DNA of 64,000 bases from JBHBQE01 sp041776485 (lineage in GTDB: Bacteria; Bacillota; Clostridia; Lachnospirales; Lachnospiraceae). Shown here piece by piece: positions 27,291-37,216 of this stretch. Positions within the stretch are counted from its first letter, which is position 1. Each line of letters opens with the position of its first letter. Made by a program: the position numbers and the translations under genes. The notes under the pieces were generated by a model. It had not been told where the DNA came from, made no database searches, and saw only the letters and a program-made list of their open reading frames with translations. The DNA lies in contig JBHBQE010000004.1 of NCBI GenBank assembly GCA_041776485.1, positions 1 through 64,000 on the forward strand, written 5' to 3'.

Positions 27291-28667
27291 ATGATTAGGA
27301 AATTTTTTGTATATTTATTTATTATAATGATTAGTCAAGCCCAAATAGCCTGCAGCTATCAAGCTTTGGATACTGCAGACTCTGCTGAGAGCAACACGTC
27401 TTTTGATAGTGCCGTCGGGGATAATGAATCTCTCGGTTCGCAATATAATCAGTCTGATATTATAAGCTTTCTGGTCGATAAAAGTGAGAAGATAAATGAG
27501 GAATTTGCCGCTTGGCTTCTGGAAAACGAGAATCCTGCCGCTATGTCCATATATATTTCCTGCATAAAAAACGGTGCTTCCTACTCCGATATTCTATGGT
27601 ATGAGCATACCCATAAAAGCATTAATGTATTATACGATAGTTTTATGGGGTTATTAGATTCCTCCGAATCTATGAAAAATACGCACATATATAATATGAC
27701 TGCACAGAATACCGATAAAATTATTTTGGGATTTGCAGGTGACGTTTCCTTTGCCCCTGACTATTCCCATGCAAAAAAATATGCTTCAGAGGGGATTGAC
27801 GGAGCCTTTCCCGGCAAGATACAAGATATAATGAAAGGATTTGACGTATTTATTTTAAATAATGAATTTTGCTATAGTACCAACGGCACACCCCAACCCG
27901 GAAAAACCTATACCTTTAGAGCAGATCCTGCCAGAGCAAATTGGCTTTTGGAAATGGGCGTTGACGCCGTTACTTTAGCAAATAATCATGCCTTTGATTA
28001 TGGCGAGGAAGCCTTTGTGGACACATTAAAAACACTTAACAGCATAAATATGCCCTTTGCAGGAGGAGGCATGAATATAGAGGAGGCCTCCTCTCCAATG
28101 TACCTTATAGTAAACGGCATTAAAATCGCCTGTATTTCCACCACGGAAATAGAAGGAGTGGGAACCGTATTCTCCAAAGGGGCAACCGAAACCGAGCCGG
28201 GACTGTTTAGATTTAATAATCCTGAATTACTAAAGAAAACTATTTCCAAAGCCAAATCCACCAGCGATTATGTAATCGTTCTCCCCCACTGGGGTACAGA
28301 AAGAGTGCAGGAACTTCAGCCTCACCAACAGGAAATGGCTTATATTATGGCAGATTCAGGAGCTGATTTAATTGTCGGCGGGCACACTCATGTCCTGCAG
28401 GGACTTGAATACTACAATAATACTCCGATTTTTTACTCTCTGGGAAATTTTAGCTTTAATGACAGAATACTTGACTGTGCCATGCTTGAAATTGAGCTTG
28501 ATATTAATGGAATAATTTCATCCAAATTTCTTCCCTGTATCGAAAAAAACGGAGCAACCATTCTTTGTGATAAAGGAGATACAGATTATAACAGAATGAT
28601 AGCTTCCCTAAACAATAATTCCGCATCCGGTATCCTTATTAATGATGATGGCTATGTCGTCCATTAA
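27291..28667 (+). CDS. CapA-family exported metallophosphatase-like protein
   Basis: A 458-residue protein with an N-terminal signal segment ending IAC (Cys21). This is a weak lipobox because Gln stands where Leu is expected. A helical spacer region of about 120 residues precedes the CapA domain (about 145-430). The domain motifs are GFAGDVSF, LANNHAFDYG, PHWGTE, GGHTHVLQG and YSLGNFSF, typical of the CapA/poly-gamma-glutamate synthesis family with a calcineurin-like fold. Members act in capsule anchoring or polyglutamate formation, but no pgsB or pgsC is nearby, so the role is open. It is followed by hppA 74 bases later. Confidence 0.85.
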   Translation: MIRKFFVYLFIIMISQAQIACSYQALDTADSAESNTSFDSAVGDNESLGSQYNQSDIISFLVDKSEKINEEFAAWLLENENPAAMSIYISCIKNGASYSDILWYEHTHKSINVLYDSFMGLLDSSESMKNTHIYNMTAQNTDKIILGFAGDVSFAPDYSHAKKYASEGIDGAFPGKIQDIMKGFDVFILNNEFCYSTNGTPQPGKTYTFRADPARANWLLEMGVDAVTLANNHAFDYGEEAFVDTLKTLNSINMPFAGGGMNIEEASSPMYLIVNGIKIACISTTEIEGVGTVFSKGATETEPGLFRFNNPELLKKTISKAKSTSDYVIVLPHWGTERVQELQPHQQEMAYIMADSGADLIVGGHTHVLQGLEYYNNTPIFYSLGNFSFNDRILDCAMLEIELDINGIISSKFLPCIEKNGATILCDKGDTDYNRMIASLNNNSASGILINDDGYVVH

Positions 28668-28741
28668 TCCTTGCATTCTTAATTCCACTGTGCAATAATG
28701 ATGTTGCTTTTTAGTTTTGTTAACCTTGAAAGGAGAACGGT

Positions 28742-30835
28742 ATGAGTGAGAGTTTAGCATTTATTTTCACCGGAATCGGCTCCCTCCTCGCATTGATTTT
28801 TGCAGCATATAACTTTGCAAAAACAAAAAAAGAGGATGTGGGCACCCCTGAGATGAGCAAAATCTCCAAGTCGGTAAGTGATGGAGCAAGTGCTTATCTT
28901 GCAAGGCAGTATAAGGGAGTTACCATATTTTTTGTAGTAATTTTCTTAATATTACTGGCAATGGCAATGTTGGGATACCTTAGCTTTTTTACCCCTTTTG
29001 CCTTTATCTCCGGTGGATTTTTCTCAGGGCTTTCCGGATTTATCGGTATGAAAACTGCCACTATGGCAAACTGCCGTACTGCCCAGGGAGCCTCTAAAAG
29101 TCTAAACAGGGGGCTTAGAGTCGCCTTTTCAGCAGGCAGCGTTATGGGATTTACCGTAGTAGGTCTTGGTCTTTTAGACCTGACCCTATGGTATTTTATA
29201 CTTAATAACTACTATGGAGCACTTCCTATAGATGAGCGTTTAGTTGAAATCACTGCCAATATGCTCACCTTTGGTATGGGTGCTTCCTCTATGGCATTAT
29301 TTGCCCGTGTTGGCGGAGGTATCTTTACAAAAGCTGCCGATGTAGGAGCTGACCTTGTGGGAAAGGTTGAAGCCGGAATCCCTGAGGATGACCCAAGAAA
29401 TCCTGCTTGTATTGCTGATAATGTGGGTGACAATGTAGGTGACGTGGCAGGAATGGGTGCTGATTTATATGAATCCTATGTTGGATCTATTGTTTCCACT
29501 TCTGCCCTTGCAGTTGCAGCAGGCTACGGTATCAGAGGAGTTGCAATCCCCATGATGCTGGCTGCTCTTGGAGTATTAGCTTCAATATTCGGTACTTTCT
29601 TTATTAAAACTAAGGAAGGCGCTTCCCAAAAGAATCTCCTTTCTGCCCTTAGGACAGGTACCTATATCAGCTCTGCATTAATTATTATCATCGCATTTTT
29701 TGCTATAAGAATATTGCTTCCTGAGCATATGGGAGTTTATGTTGCCATTATTTCCGGACTGATTGCCGGTGTTTTAATCGGGGCTGTAACAGAGTATTAC
29801 ACCTCTGATACCTATAAGCCTACCCAGAGACTTTCAGGCTCCTCTGAAACCGGAAGTGCGACAGTTATCATAAGCGGACTATCCCTTGGAATGTTATCTA
29901 CAGTTGCACCTGTTGTAATAGTAGGCATATCTGTACTTGTAAGCTATTTCGCTTCAAAGGGAAATGGCGGGTTTGCTCAAGGACTTTACGGTGTTGGCGT
30001 TTCTGCTGTGGGTATGCTGGCTACACTGGGAATCACCCTTGCGACAGACGCATACGGTCCTATTGCAGATAATGCCGGCGGTATTGCTGAAATGACTCAC
30101 ATGCCTCCTGAGGTTCGTGAAAGAACCGACGCCCTGGATTCTTTAGGAAATACTACAGCCGCTACCGGAAAGGGCTTTGCTATCGGCTCTGCAGCGCTTA
30201 CTGCTTTGGCATTATTAGTTTCCTACATAGATAAGGTAGCACAGGTGGATCCGAATTTTGAATTTGATTTAGCAATAAACAACCCTGTGGTTTTAGTTGG
30301 ACTGTTCATCGGCGGTATGCTGCCCTTCCTGTTTGCAGCCCTGACCATGGAAGCCGTAGGAAAGGCCGCTCAGTCTATCGTGGTTGAAGTTCGTCGCCAG
30401 TTTAAGGAAATCAAGGGACTTCTTGACGGAACCGCTGAACCTGATTACGCAACCTGCGTGGACCTATGTACAAAGAGTGCTCAAAAGCTTATGCTTGCAC
30501 CCACATTAATTGCTATTGCAATACCTATTGCAGTTGGTTTGATTTTGGGACCTAACGGAGTTGTCGCTATGCTTGCCGGTACCACCGTTACAGGTTTTGT
30601 TCTTGCAATTATGATGGCTAATTCCGGCGGTGCCTGGGACAATGCCAAGAAATATATTGAACAGGGCAACTTTGGCGGAAAGGGAAGTGACCAGCATAAG
30701 GCTGCAGTTGTTGGAGATACTGTTGGTGATCCCTTTAAGGATACCTCCGGTCCATCAATTAATATACTGATTAAGCTTACATCTATGGTAAGCATTGTAT
30801 TTGCAGGACTTGTTGTGGCTATCCACTTACTGTAA
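28742..30835 (+). CDS. hppA: Membrane-bound ion-pumping pyrophosphatase, K+-dependent type
   Basis: A 697-residue protein with about 16 membrane segments that hydrolyses pyrophosphate and pumps H+ or Na+. The active-site blocks are DVGADLVGKVE, IADNVGDNVGDVAGMGADL, TDAYGPIADNAGG and the late VGDTVGDPFKDT. GNTTAATGKG has Ala at the position where K+-independent enzymes have Lys, so this is the K+-dependent class. Ion specificity cannot be settled by eye. GAAAGGAG precedes the start. In anaerobes this enzyme saves energy from biosynthetic pyrophosphate. Confidence 0.95.
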   Translation: MSESLAFIFTGIGSLLALIFAAYNFAKTKKEDVGTPEMSKISKSVSDGASAYLARQYKGVTIFFVVIFLILLAMAMLGYLSFFTPFAFISGGFFSGLSGFIGMKTATMANCRTAQGASKSLNRGLRVAFSAGSVMGFTVVGLGLLDLTLWYFILNNYYGALPIDERLVEITANMLTFGMGASSMALFARVGGGIFTKAADVGADLVGKVEAGIPEDDPRNPACIADNVGDNVGDVAGMGADLYESYVGSIVSTSALAVAAGYGIRGVAIPMMLAALGVLASIFGTFFIKTKEGASQKNLLSALRTGTYISSALIIIIAFFAIRILLPEHMGVYVAIISGLIAGVLIGAVTEYYTSDTYKPTQRLSGSSETGSATVIISGLSLGMLSTVAPVVIVGISVLVSYFASKGNGGFAQGLYGVGVSAVGMLATLGITLATDAYGPIADNAGGIAEMTHMPPEVRERTDALDSLGNTTAATGKGFAIGSAALTALALLVSYIDKVAQVDPNFEFDLAINNPVVLVGLFIGGMLPFLFAALTMEAVGKAAQSIVVEVRRQFKEIKGLLDGTAEPDYATCVDLCTKSAQKLMLAPTLIAIAIPIAVGLILGPNGVVAMLAGTTVTGFVLAIMMANSGGAWDNAKKYIEQGNFGGKGSDQHKAAVVGDTVGDPFKDTSGPSINILIKLTSMVSIVFAGLVVAIHLL

Positions 30836-30862
30836 GCTGAATAAAATTAAATAAATACACAT

Positions 30863-30905
30863 AAAAATCCCCATTGCATAGTTGTATATGCTAATGGGGA
30901 TTTTT
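30863..30905. terminator. Bidirectional terminator between hppA and the flavodiiron gene
   Basis: AAAAATCCCCATT and AATGGGGATTTTT form a long stem extended by CATA/TATG with small bulges, loop GTTGTA. It lies between convergent genes and ends in T-rich sequence on both strands. Confidence 0.88.
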
Positions 30906-30919
30906 CAGTTTGTTAATTT

Positions 30920-32125
30920 TTACTTATCAATTGAATTGGTTACCCAGCTAATCCACTCTGATAGTCTTTCTTCATCGTTGGAATGCAGAGCGCTTTTAAA
31001 GGTAAATATATCCTCTGACACCGTACAGTTTTTAAGGGTAGAAAGTTTCTTTTCCATAAGTCTTCCGGCAGTAGGTCCCCAGGAACCATTTTCCGCTAAA
31101 AAAAAGCTTCTGTTTCTAACACCCAATGCCAGCATATCCTCTATGAGGGTATCCATTGGTGGATATATACCGCCATTATAAGTAGGGGACACCAGTACAA
31201 TAGATGATAGTCTCCAAATTTCACCTATGATATAAGACGGGTGAGTTTCTGAAACATCAAATACCTCCACCGGCTTTTTAGTGTCCTGCTTAATCTTTGA
31301 AGCTATAGCTGCCGCTGCACTGGCGGTATTTCCGTACATAGTCCCATATACAACCACATATCCTTCCTCTTCGGGGGTATAACTGGTCCATAGTTTATAT
31401 TTCCCCAAAATCCAATCAATATTTTTGCGCCAAACAGGTCCGTGCAATGGGCAAATCATCTTTATACCAAGCTCTGAAAGCTTATCAAGTCCTGCCGCAG
31501 ATTGATCCCCATATTTACCAACTATATTTGCATAATAACGCCTTGAGTCATCTAAAAAGCTTTGTTCAAAATCACATTCGTCTGCATATATCCCGGAATC
31601 TACTGCTCCGAAAGTGCCAAATACGTCAGCGCTAAAAAGGGCGTTACTGTTAAGGTCATAGCTTAACATTACCTCCGGCCAATGCATCATGGGAGCCATC
31701 AGAAACTTGAACTTATGATTTCCTGTATCCAGTATATCTCCCTCCTTTACCACAAGCTTTTTAGCATCCCTTATTCCGGAATGAAACTGCTCCAGTATTC
31801 TAAATGTCATTGCATTACCGACTATTGTACAATCAGGAAAAACATCAATTATCGCCTGTACCTGAGAGCAATGATCTGGCTCAATATGGTGAAGTACCAG
31901 ATAGTCCAGTCCTCTCCCTTTCATGGTATGGCAGATGTTTTCCATAAACTGTCCCTTTACACTCACATCCACAGTGTCAAATAATGCGGTTTTTTCATCT
32001 GATACTAAATAACAGTTGTAGGATACTCCGTTGGGCAGCGGAAACAGATTTTCAAATCTTGATAATCGTCTGTCACTTGCACCTGCCCAATATATTTCCG
32101 GTAAAATCTGCTGTATATTAATCAT
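30920..32125 (-). CDS. A-type flavodiiron protein (FprA family)
   Basis: A 401-residue two-domain protein that reduces oxygen to water or nitric oxide to nitrous oxide in anaerobes. The metallo-beta-lactamase-like N-terminal domain carries the diiron ligands HxExDH in HHIEPDHC, then MMHWPEVML and CPLHGPVW. The C-terminal flavodoxin domain begins near residue 258 with VVYGTMYGNT for FMN binding. No rubredoxin domain is fused, which is normal for this class. It is monocistronic. Confidence 0.93.
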   Translation of the reverse strand: MINIQQILPEIYWAGASDRRLSRFENLFPLPNGVSYNCYLVSDEKTALFDTVDVSVKGQFMENICHTMKGRGLDYLVLHHIEPDHCSQVQAIIDVFPDCTIVGNAMTFRILEQFHSGIRDAKKLVVKEGDILDTGNHKFKFLMAPMMHWPEVMLSYDLNSNALFSADVFGTFGAVDSGIYADECDFEQSFLDDSRRYYANIVGKYGDQSAAGLDKLSELGIKMICPLHGPVWRKNIDWILGKYKLWTSYTPEEEGYVVVYGTMYGNTASAAAAIASKIKQDTKKPVEVFDVSETHPSYIIGEIWRLSSIVLVSPTYNGGIYPPMDTLIEDMLALGVRNRSFFLAENGSWGPTAGRLMEKKLSTLKNCTVSEDIFTFKSALHSNDEERLSEWISWVTNSIDK

Positions 32126-32182
32126 ATCCTGTCCTTTCTATTTATATAATACTTATTATTCTAATTTACATTAATGCTTTTA

Positions 32183-33187
32183 TTATATTTCTATGGCTGC
32201 ACCGGCATTTAATGCAAAGTCTGCAAAATCCTTTTTCATAAACTGATGAAATGCTGCTGCTCCAATCATCGCCGCATTATCAGTACAGTATATGGGGCTT
32301 GGGGTATAAAACGGGATATTTCTATCCTCCATTACCTTTCTAAAGGCTTCCTTTACAGCCAGATTTGCTGCCACCCCTCCACATAGTGCAAAACCATTAA
32401 TTTCCTTATCCAAAATGCAGTTAAGAGTGCTTTCCAACAGGGTATCAATTACCGTCTGCTGAAAGGAGGCTGCCATATCGGATACAGATACCTCCTCACC
32501 TCTCATTTTATGGGAATTAATAATATTTAAAACCGCTGTTTTTAATCCTGAAAAGGAAAAGTCATTGCTCCCTGTAATCTTAGGCATTGGCAGTTGATAT
32601 GTACCGGGATTTCCTGTTTTTGCCATTTGCTCAATCTTAGGTCCCCCCGGATAACCAAGCCCCAATGCTCTTGCTACCTTGTCAAATGCCTCTCCTGCCG
32701 CGTCATCACCGGACTTTGCCAGTAACTCATATTTCCCATAATCCAATACATAAATAAGGCTGGTATGTCCGCCGGATACCACTAAAGATATAAACGGGGG
32801 ACTTATATCATGCTCAATATATACGGCACTTATATGACCTTCAACATGGTTTACTCCAATAAGGGGTTTTTTTAGAGCAAAAGCCATACCCTTTGCCTGG
32901 GCAACACCTACCAATAAAGCACCTATCAACCCCGGACCTTTAGTTACTGCAATTGCGTCCATATCCTCCAGTTTCATATTTGCAGTATGTAATGCCTCTG
33001 TTATAACATTGTTGATTTTTTCCAGATGATTTCTGGAGGCTATTTCCGGCACAACACCGCCATAAACCGTATGAATATCTATTTGTGAATGTATTTTTGA
33101 AGCAAGTATTTTTTTGCCGTTTTGTACAACTGCCGCTGCTGTTTCATCACAGGAGCTCTCTATTGCTAATATATTTATATCTGTCAT
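32183..33187 (-). CDS. tsaD: tRNA N6-adenosine threonylcarbamoyltransferase
   Basis: A 334-residue ASKHA-fold enzyme that places threonylcarbamoyl on A37 of tRNAs reading ANN codons. The metal ligands His114 and His118 are in NHVEGH, and the N-terminal AIESSCDET and later VSGGHT motifs are intact. Its start overlaps the end of the upstream gene by four bases. The partners TsaB and TsaE, often linked, are not in this window. Confidence 0.95.
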   Translation of the reverse strand: MTDINILAIESSCDETAAAVVQNGKKILASKIHSQIDIHTVYGGVVPEIASRNHLEKINNVITEALHTANMKLEDMDAIAVTKGPGLIGALLVGVAQAKGMAFALKKPLIGVNHVEGHISAVYIEHDISPPFISLVVSGGHTSLIYVLDYGKYELLAKSGDDAAGEAFDKVARALGLGYPGGPKIEQMAKTGNPGTYQLPMPKITGSNDFSFSGLKTAVLNIINSHKMRGEEVSVSDMAASFQQTVIDTLLESTLNCILDKEINGFALCGGVAANLAVKEAFRKVMEDRNIPFYTPSPIYCTDNAAMIGAAAFHQFMKKDFADFALNAGAAIEI

Positions 33188-33822
33188 TTCTTCTCTTCTT
33201 TATTTCCCGCCAATTCATAGGCAAGTATTCTGTATCTGCCGGCACCGTCCTTTCTTAGACAGTATTCCTGATTCGTATTTATCAACACTCCGGCTTCCTT
33301 TGTTACATATTGGGTATTCACATATGCCAAATCATCCCCATTATCTGCAACCACATATTTCACATCAGAATTACTCCCCTCAATATGCTCAATAATACTG
33401 CTTTCCCTAATGCTATACATTTCAATATCCTGTTTTACCCTACTAATATATACATCCCTCGGATTTTGTGACAACAACTCCTTATCCATCAAAATCCTTG
33501 CCTGGTCACACAATTTTTCCAGCTGGTCATCCTTTAGCTTTTCAGAATAAAACAAAGTCAGTATACGATTATACCATCTCACCACATCTCTTGGATTGTT
33601 TGGATAATTTGCCACAAAATCCTTGGTTAAACAGGTTTCAAGCTCACTTTTCGGATCTCCTATTTCCTGAGCCGCAGAAAATCTGCGGGATATTTGATAG
33701 TAAAAGGATACCACTATAGCAGACAATACAATGCACATTATGGTTATCCTGACTACCAGTGAAATTGATACCCCTGAAAATATATTATTATATAATTTGC
33801 GCATTTTATTTTTATTTTTCAT
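33184..33822 (-). CDS. Small membrane-anchored protein of unknown function
   Basis: A 212-residue protein with a basic N-terminus, one membrane segment (about residues 22-43) and an extracytoplasmic domain of about 165 residues. Its overlap with tsaD and position between tsaD and rnz suggest a conserved operon member. I recall similar proteins beside tsaD in Lachnospiraceae but cannot name a family with confidence. No catalytic motif is visible. The start may be Met1 or the nearby Met6. Confidence 0.7.
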   Translation of the reverse strand: MKNKNKMRKLYNNIFSGVSISLVVRITIMCIVLSAIVVSFYYQISRRFSAAQEIGDPKSELETCLTKDFVANYPNNPRDVVRWYNRILTLFYSEKLKDDQLEKLCDQARILMDKELLSQNPRDVYISRVKQDIEMYSIRESSIIEHIEGSNSDVKYVVADNGDDLAYVNTQYVTKEAGVLINTNQEYCLRKDGAGRYRILAYELAGNKEEKK

Positions 33823-33833
33823 TTCATCAACCT

Positions 33834-34745
33834 CTAATCCTCTTTATAGCTAAGCTCCTTGAACTTTCCGTCCTTTCCGAGCTTTGTATTGGGAAAAATA
33901 TCTCTGGCAGAGGATATATAGGCTCTTGGGTTAACTAAGGACGGGGAAAAGTGGGTAAGCCATAGCTCCTCAACTCCTGCCTTTTTAGCTAACCCTGCTG
34001 CCTCCTTAAATGTCATATGCTTATATCTTCTGGCCTTTTCCTCCAGCCCCGGTTCTGCATACATACCCTCACATATAAATAAATCACTGCCGGAAGCCGC
34101 CTCTATTATAGAATCTGCAGGTCTGGTATCTGTTGTATAGCACACCTTAAGCCCGGGGCGCTCCTCTCCCATTACTAAATCCGGAGTATAGGTATGCCCC
34201 TCGAATGAAACGGTTTCACCCCTTTGAAGTCTGCCCCAATAATTTACGGGAATGGGTAGCTTCTTTGCCGCCTCCGGGTCAAATCTCCCTGACCTTTTAA
34301 TCTCTAGAGAATATCCATAGCAGGTAATATTATGCCTTACCTTAAAGGCTGTAATCTCATAGCCAAACAGGCTAAAGCACTGCTTATCCCCTTGTATTTC
34401 TATTATATTTATGTCAAAGGGAAGTTCCGGTGCAATAACGCAAAGACTTTTTACAATATCGGTAATGCCCCTTGGACCTATAATAGTAAGGTCTGTGGTT
34501 TTTTCCGCATTACCCATGGAAAGCAACATTCCCGGAAGTCCACTGATATGATCCGCGTGAAAATGGGTAAACAGCATTACATCAATCGGCTTCGGAGACA
34601 ATCCTGCCTTCTTTAATGCTACCTGAGTACCCTCACCACAATCTATCAGAAAATTGCTGCCGTTATATCTGGTTAAAAGTGAAGTAAGGAAACGTCTGGG
34701 AAGCGGCATCATCCCACCGGTTCCTAATAAACAAACATCAAGCAT
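33834..34745 (-). CDS. rnz: Ribonuclease Z
   Basis: A 303-residue metallo-beta-lactamase fold endonuclease that trims tRNA 3' ends. The zinc motif HxHxDH is His61, His63, Asp65 and His66 in FTHFHADH. Further ligands are in VRHN, TTDTRPAD and LTHFSPS. Both tRNAs in the window lack an encoded CCA, which is the type of substrate this enzyme processes. It lies in the rimI-rnz-x-tsaD operon with 11 to 12 base gaps on either side. Confidence 0.94.
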   Translation of the reverse strand: MLDVCLLGTGGMMPLPRRFLTSLLTRYNGSNFLIDCGEGTQVALKKAGLSPKPIDVMLFTHFHADHISGLPGMLLSMGNAEKTTDLTIIGPRGITDIVKSLCVIAPELPFDINIIEIQGDKQCFSLFGYEITAFKVRHNITCYGYSLEIKRSGRFDPEAAKKLPIPVNYWGRLQRGETVSFEGHTYTPDLVMGEERPGLKVCYTTDTRPADSIIEAASGSDLFICEGMYAEPGLEEKARRYKHMTFKEAAGLAKKAGVEELWLTHFSPSLVNPRAYISSARDIFPNTKLGKDGKFKELSYKED

Positions 34746-34757
34746 TTTAGATATCCA

Positions 34758-35201
34758 TTACCTGTCATTAATTTCCAAAACCATACATATTGCATCTTCT
34801 GTGGGCAGGTTGTAAAAGTTTCTGCGTTTTCCCGCAGCTATAAAGCCAAAACTTTCATAAAAGGTTATTGCAGAAACATTTGACTCTCTAACCTCTAAAA
34901 AAAGTTTCTCAATCCCCTGAATTCTAAGCCTTTTTAATAAATCCTGCAAAAGTGCAGTACCTATTTTTTGCTTACGATTTGATTCTATAACGCCAATTTG
35001 AACTAAATCAGCCTCATTTGCAGCAAAGGCACATACTAAATAGCCCACTATTTTATCATCAGTTTTCGCCGATAGTACAATTTCCTGAGAATTATCCAGG
35101 CTTTTTCTGAAGTTCTTTCGACTAAATCCTTCTTTAAGACAGGAATTTGCCAATAAACTAAGCCCGGCTATATCGGTTTCAACGGGAATTTCTATTTCCA
35201 T
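34758..35201 (-). CDS. rimI: N-acetyltransferase, RimI-like (ribosomal protein S18 alanine)
   Basis: A 147-residue GNAT protein with the acetyl-CoA site pattern VIESNRKQKIGTALL and the C-terminal FYESFGFIAAGKRRNFY block typical of RimI. It heads the operon with rnz and tsaD; rimI is often beside tsaD in Firmicutes. The exact substrate cannot be proven by eye. Confidence 0.85.
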   Translation of the reverse strand: MEIEIPVETDIAGLSLLANSCLKEGFSRKNFRKSLDNSQEIVLSAKTDDKIVGYLVCAFAANEADLVQIGVIESNRKQKIGTALLQDLLKRLRIQGIEKLFLEVRESNVSAITFYESFGFIAAGKRRNFYNLPTEDAICMVLEINDR

Positions 35202-35300
35202 GATTAAAATTATATCATAAATATTTTTTTTGTGATATTATATGTTTCAATTACCGGGGCTATCCCCCTTTTCTATTGTCACATCATACAGGAGGAAATT

Positions 35301-36755
35301 ATGGCAGAATTTTTATATAACGGAATAACCTTTGACGACGTACTACTATCTCCAATGTATTCGGAATTTACCCCTGATAAGATTGACCTTAATACAAACA
35401 TAACTCAGGAACTATCTATTAAAATTCCCATACTAAGCGCAGCCATGGATACTGTAACTGAGCATAGGATGGCGATTGCCATTGCCAGACAGGGCGGACT
35501 TGGCGTTATTCACAAAAATATGAGCATAGAAAAACAGGCAGAAGAGGTGGATAAGGTAAAACGCTCAGAATACGGCGTGATTACCGATCCTTTCTATCTA
35601 TCTCCTGACCACACTCTTCGTGACGCTGATAATCTAATGGGAAAATATCGTATCTCAGGCGTTCCAATTACCAGAGATGGTAAGCTTGTAGGGATTATCA
35701 CTAACCGTGACCTTAAATTTGAAGAGGATTTTTCCAAAAAAATAAGTGAATCCATGACCAGCGAAAACCTTATTACTGCCAAGGAGGGAATAACCCTTGA
35801 TGAAGCAAAAAAGATACTTGCCAAGGCGAGGAAAGAAAAACTGCCTATTGTAGATGATGATGGAAACCTTAAAGGATTAATTACCATAAAGGATATTGAA
35901 AAACAGATTAAATATCCATCCAGCTCCAAGGATGACAAGGGCAGGCTTCTGTGCGGGGCAGGAGTAGGTATTACCGATGATATGATGGAGCGTATTGAGG
36001 CATTGGTTAAATCTCAGGTGGATATTATAGCCATAGACAGCGCCCACGGTCACTCCCTGAATGTAATAAATGCCGTTAAAAATATAAAATCCGCCTATCC
36101 CGATCTCCAGGTTATTGCAGGAAATGTTGCAACTAAGGAGGGGTGCTTAGACCTTATCAAAGCGGGTGCCGACTGTATAAAGGTGGGAATCGGTCCCGGA
36201 AGCATATGTACCACAAGAATTGTGGCAGGTATCGGTGTTCCCCAAATAAGCGCAATTATGGAATGCTACGATGTGGCTAAAAAACATGATATACCCATTA
36301 TAGCAGATGGCGGTATTAAATACTCCGGTGATTTAACCAAGGCTATAGCCGCCGGTGCCAGTGCCTGTATGATGGGAAGTATGTTTGCAGGCTGTGACGA
36401 ATCTCCCGGCTCCTTTGAACTATATCAGGGAAGAAAATATAAGGTATATCGTGGTATGGGCTCAATTGCCGCCATGGAGCAGGGAAGTGCCGACAGATAC
36501 TTTCAGGACGGCTCCAAAAAATTCGTTCCGGAGGGTGTAGAAGGAAGAGTTGCCTATAAGGGAAGTGTAGAGGATATTATTTTTCAAATGATAGGCGGTG
36601 TAAAATCCGGTATGGGATATTGCGGCTGCGAAAATATTAAGGCACTGCATAAAAACAGCAAGTTTATAAAAATTTCGGCGGCAGCCTTAAAGGAAAGTCA
36701 CCCCCATGATATACATATCACTAAAGAGGCACCTAATTATTCCACAGAGGACTAA
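35301..36755 (+). CDS. guaB: IMP dehydrogenase
   Basis: A 484-residue enzyme of GMP synthesis that oxidises IMP to XMP with NAD+. It has a TIM barrel interrupted by two CBS domains (about residues 95-215) and the active-site Cys303 in GIGPGSICTT. The flap region GRVAYKGSV and the SMFAGCDESPG loop are present. I chose the ATG at 35301 because AGGAGG lies six bases upstream; the frame is open further upstream but without a ribosome site. It ends four bases inside the convergent PAP2 gene. Confidence 0.96.
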   Translation: MAEFLYNGITFDDVLLSPMYSEFTPDKIDLNTNITQELSIKIPILSAAMDTVTEHRMAIAIARQGGLGVIHKNMSIEKQAEEVDKVKRSEYGVITDPFYLSPDHTLRDADNLMGKYRISGVPITRDGKLVGIITNRDLKFEEDFSKKISESMTSENLITAKEGITLDEAKKILAKARKEKLPIVDDDGNLKGLITIKDIEKQIKYPSSSKDDKGRLLCGAGVGITDDMMERIEALVKSQVDIIAIDSAHGHSLNVINAVKNIKSAYPDLQVIAGNVATKEGCLDLIKAGADCIKVGIGPGSICTTRIVAGIGVPQISAIMECYDVAKKHDIPIIADGGIKYSGDLTKAIAAGASACMMGSMFAGCDESPGSFELYQGRKYKVYRGMGSIAAMEQGSADRYFQDGSKKFVPEGVEGRVAYKGSVEDIIFQMIGGVKSGMGYCGCENIKALHKNSKFIKISAAALKESHPHDIHITKEAPNYSTED

Positions 36756-37204
36756 CCGCCTATAAAATATATGCCACACCCCAGAATAATGCCAAGTAAT
36801 GCACCGGCTACCACATCCCTTATAAAGTGAACTTTGGCATACACCCGCAAAACGGCAAGGCATACTCCCAGTAACAGCAACACAGCCCCCATATATATGT
36901 TACTGAAAAGTACTGTGGTACCTATTATAAATATAGAGAAAACATGACGGCTGGGAAAGCTTTTCCCAGTCGTCTTTTTGCCTAACAGGTTCTCTTCGCC
37001 GCTTATTTCATAGGGTCTTTTTGCATTAATTTTACTCCGCAAAACAGTGCATATTATATACCCAACAAAAGGTATTATAACAGAAGCAGCCAGTTTTATG
37101 ACAGAACCAGATATATACAGCAGTATAAGATTATAAAAAAATAATATCCCTGTAATTACTGTTATCACTGTTATCAGTCCATTAAAAATATTTATTCTTC
37201 TCAT
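36752..37204 (-). CDS. PAP2-superfamily membrane phosphatase
   Basis: A 150-residue protein with about five hydrophobic segments and the three phosphatase motifs in order: KTTGKSFPSRH (motif 2 Ser-Arg-His) after a KRPYE segment, and RVYAKVHFIRDV (motif 3 Arg, His, Asp). It probably dephosphorylates a lipid phosphate such as undecaprenyl pyrophosphate or phosphatidate. The ATG at 37204 is preferred to a GTG six bases upstream. The 11-base sequence AAAGAGTGATA occurs twice in tandem across the start region. It is co-transcribed with the HtrA gene, 12 bases away. Confidence 0.85.
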   Translation of the reverse strand: MRRINIFNGLITVITVITGILFFYNLILLYISGSVIKLAASVIIPFVGYIICTVLRSKINAKRPYEISGEENLLGKKTTGKSFPSRHVFSIFIIGTTVLFSNIYMGAVLLLLGVCLAVLRVYAKVHFIRDVVAGALLGIILGCGIYFIGG

Positions 37205-37216
37205 TATCACTCTTTA

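Noticed and set aside
35202..35300. Purine riboswitch before guaB
   Set aside because: The gap is only about 100 bases, is A/T-rich and shows none of the conserved purine riboswitch core.
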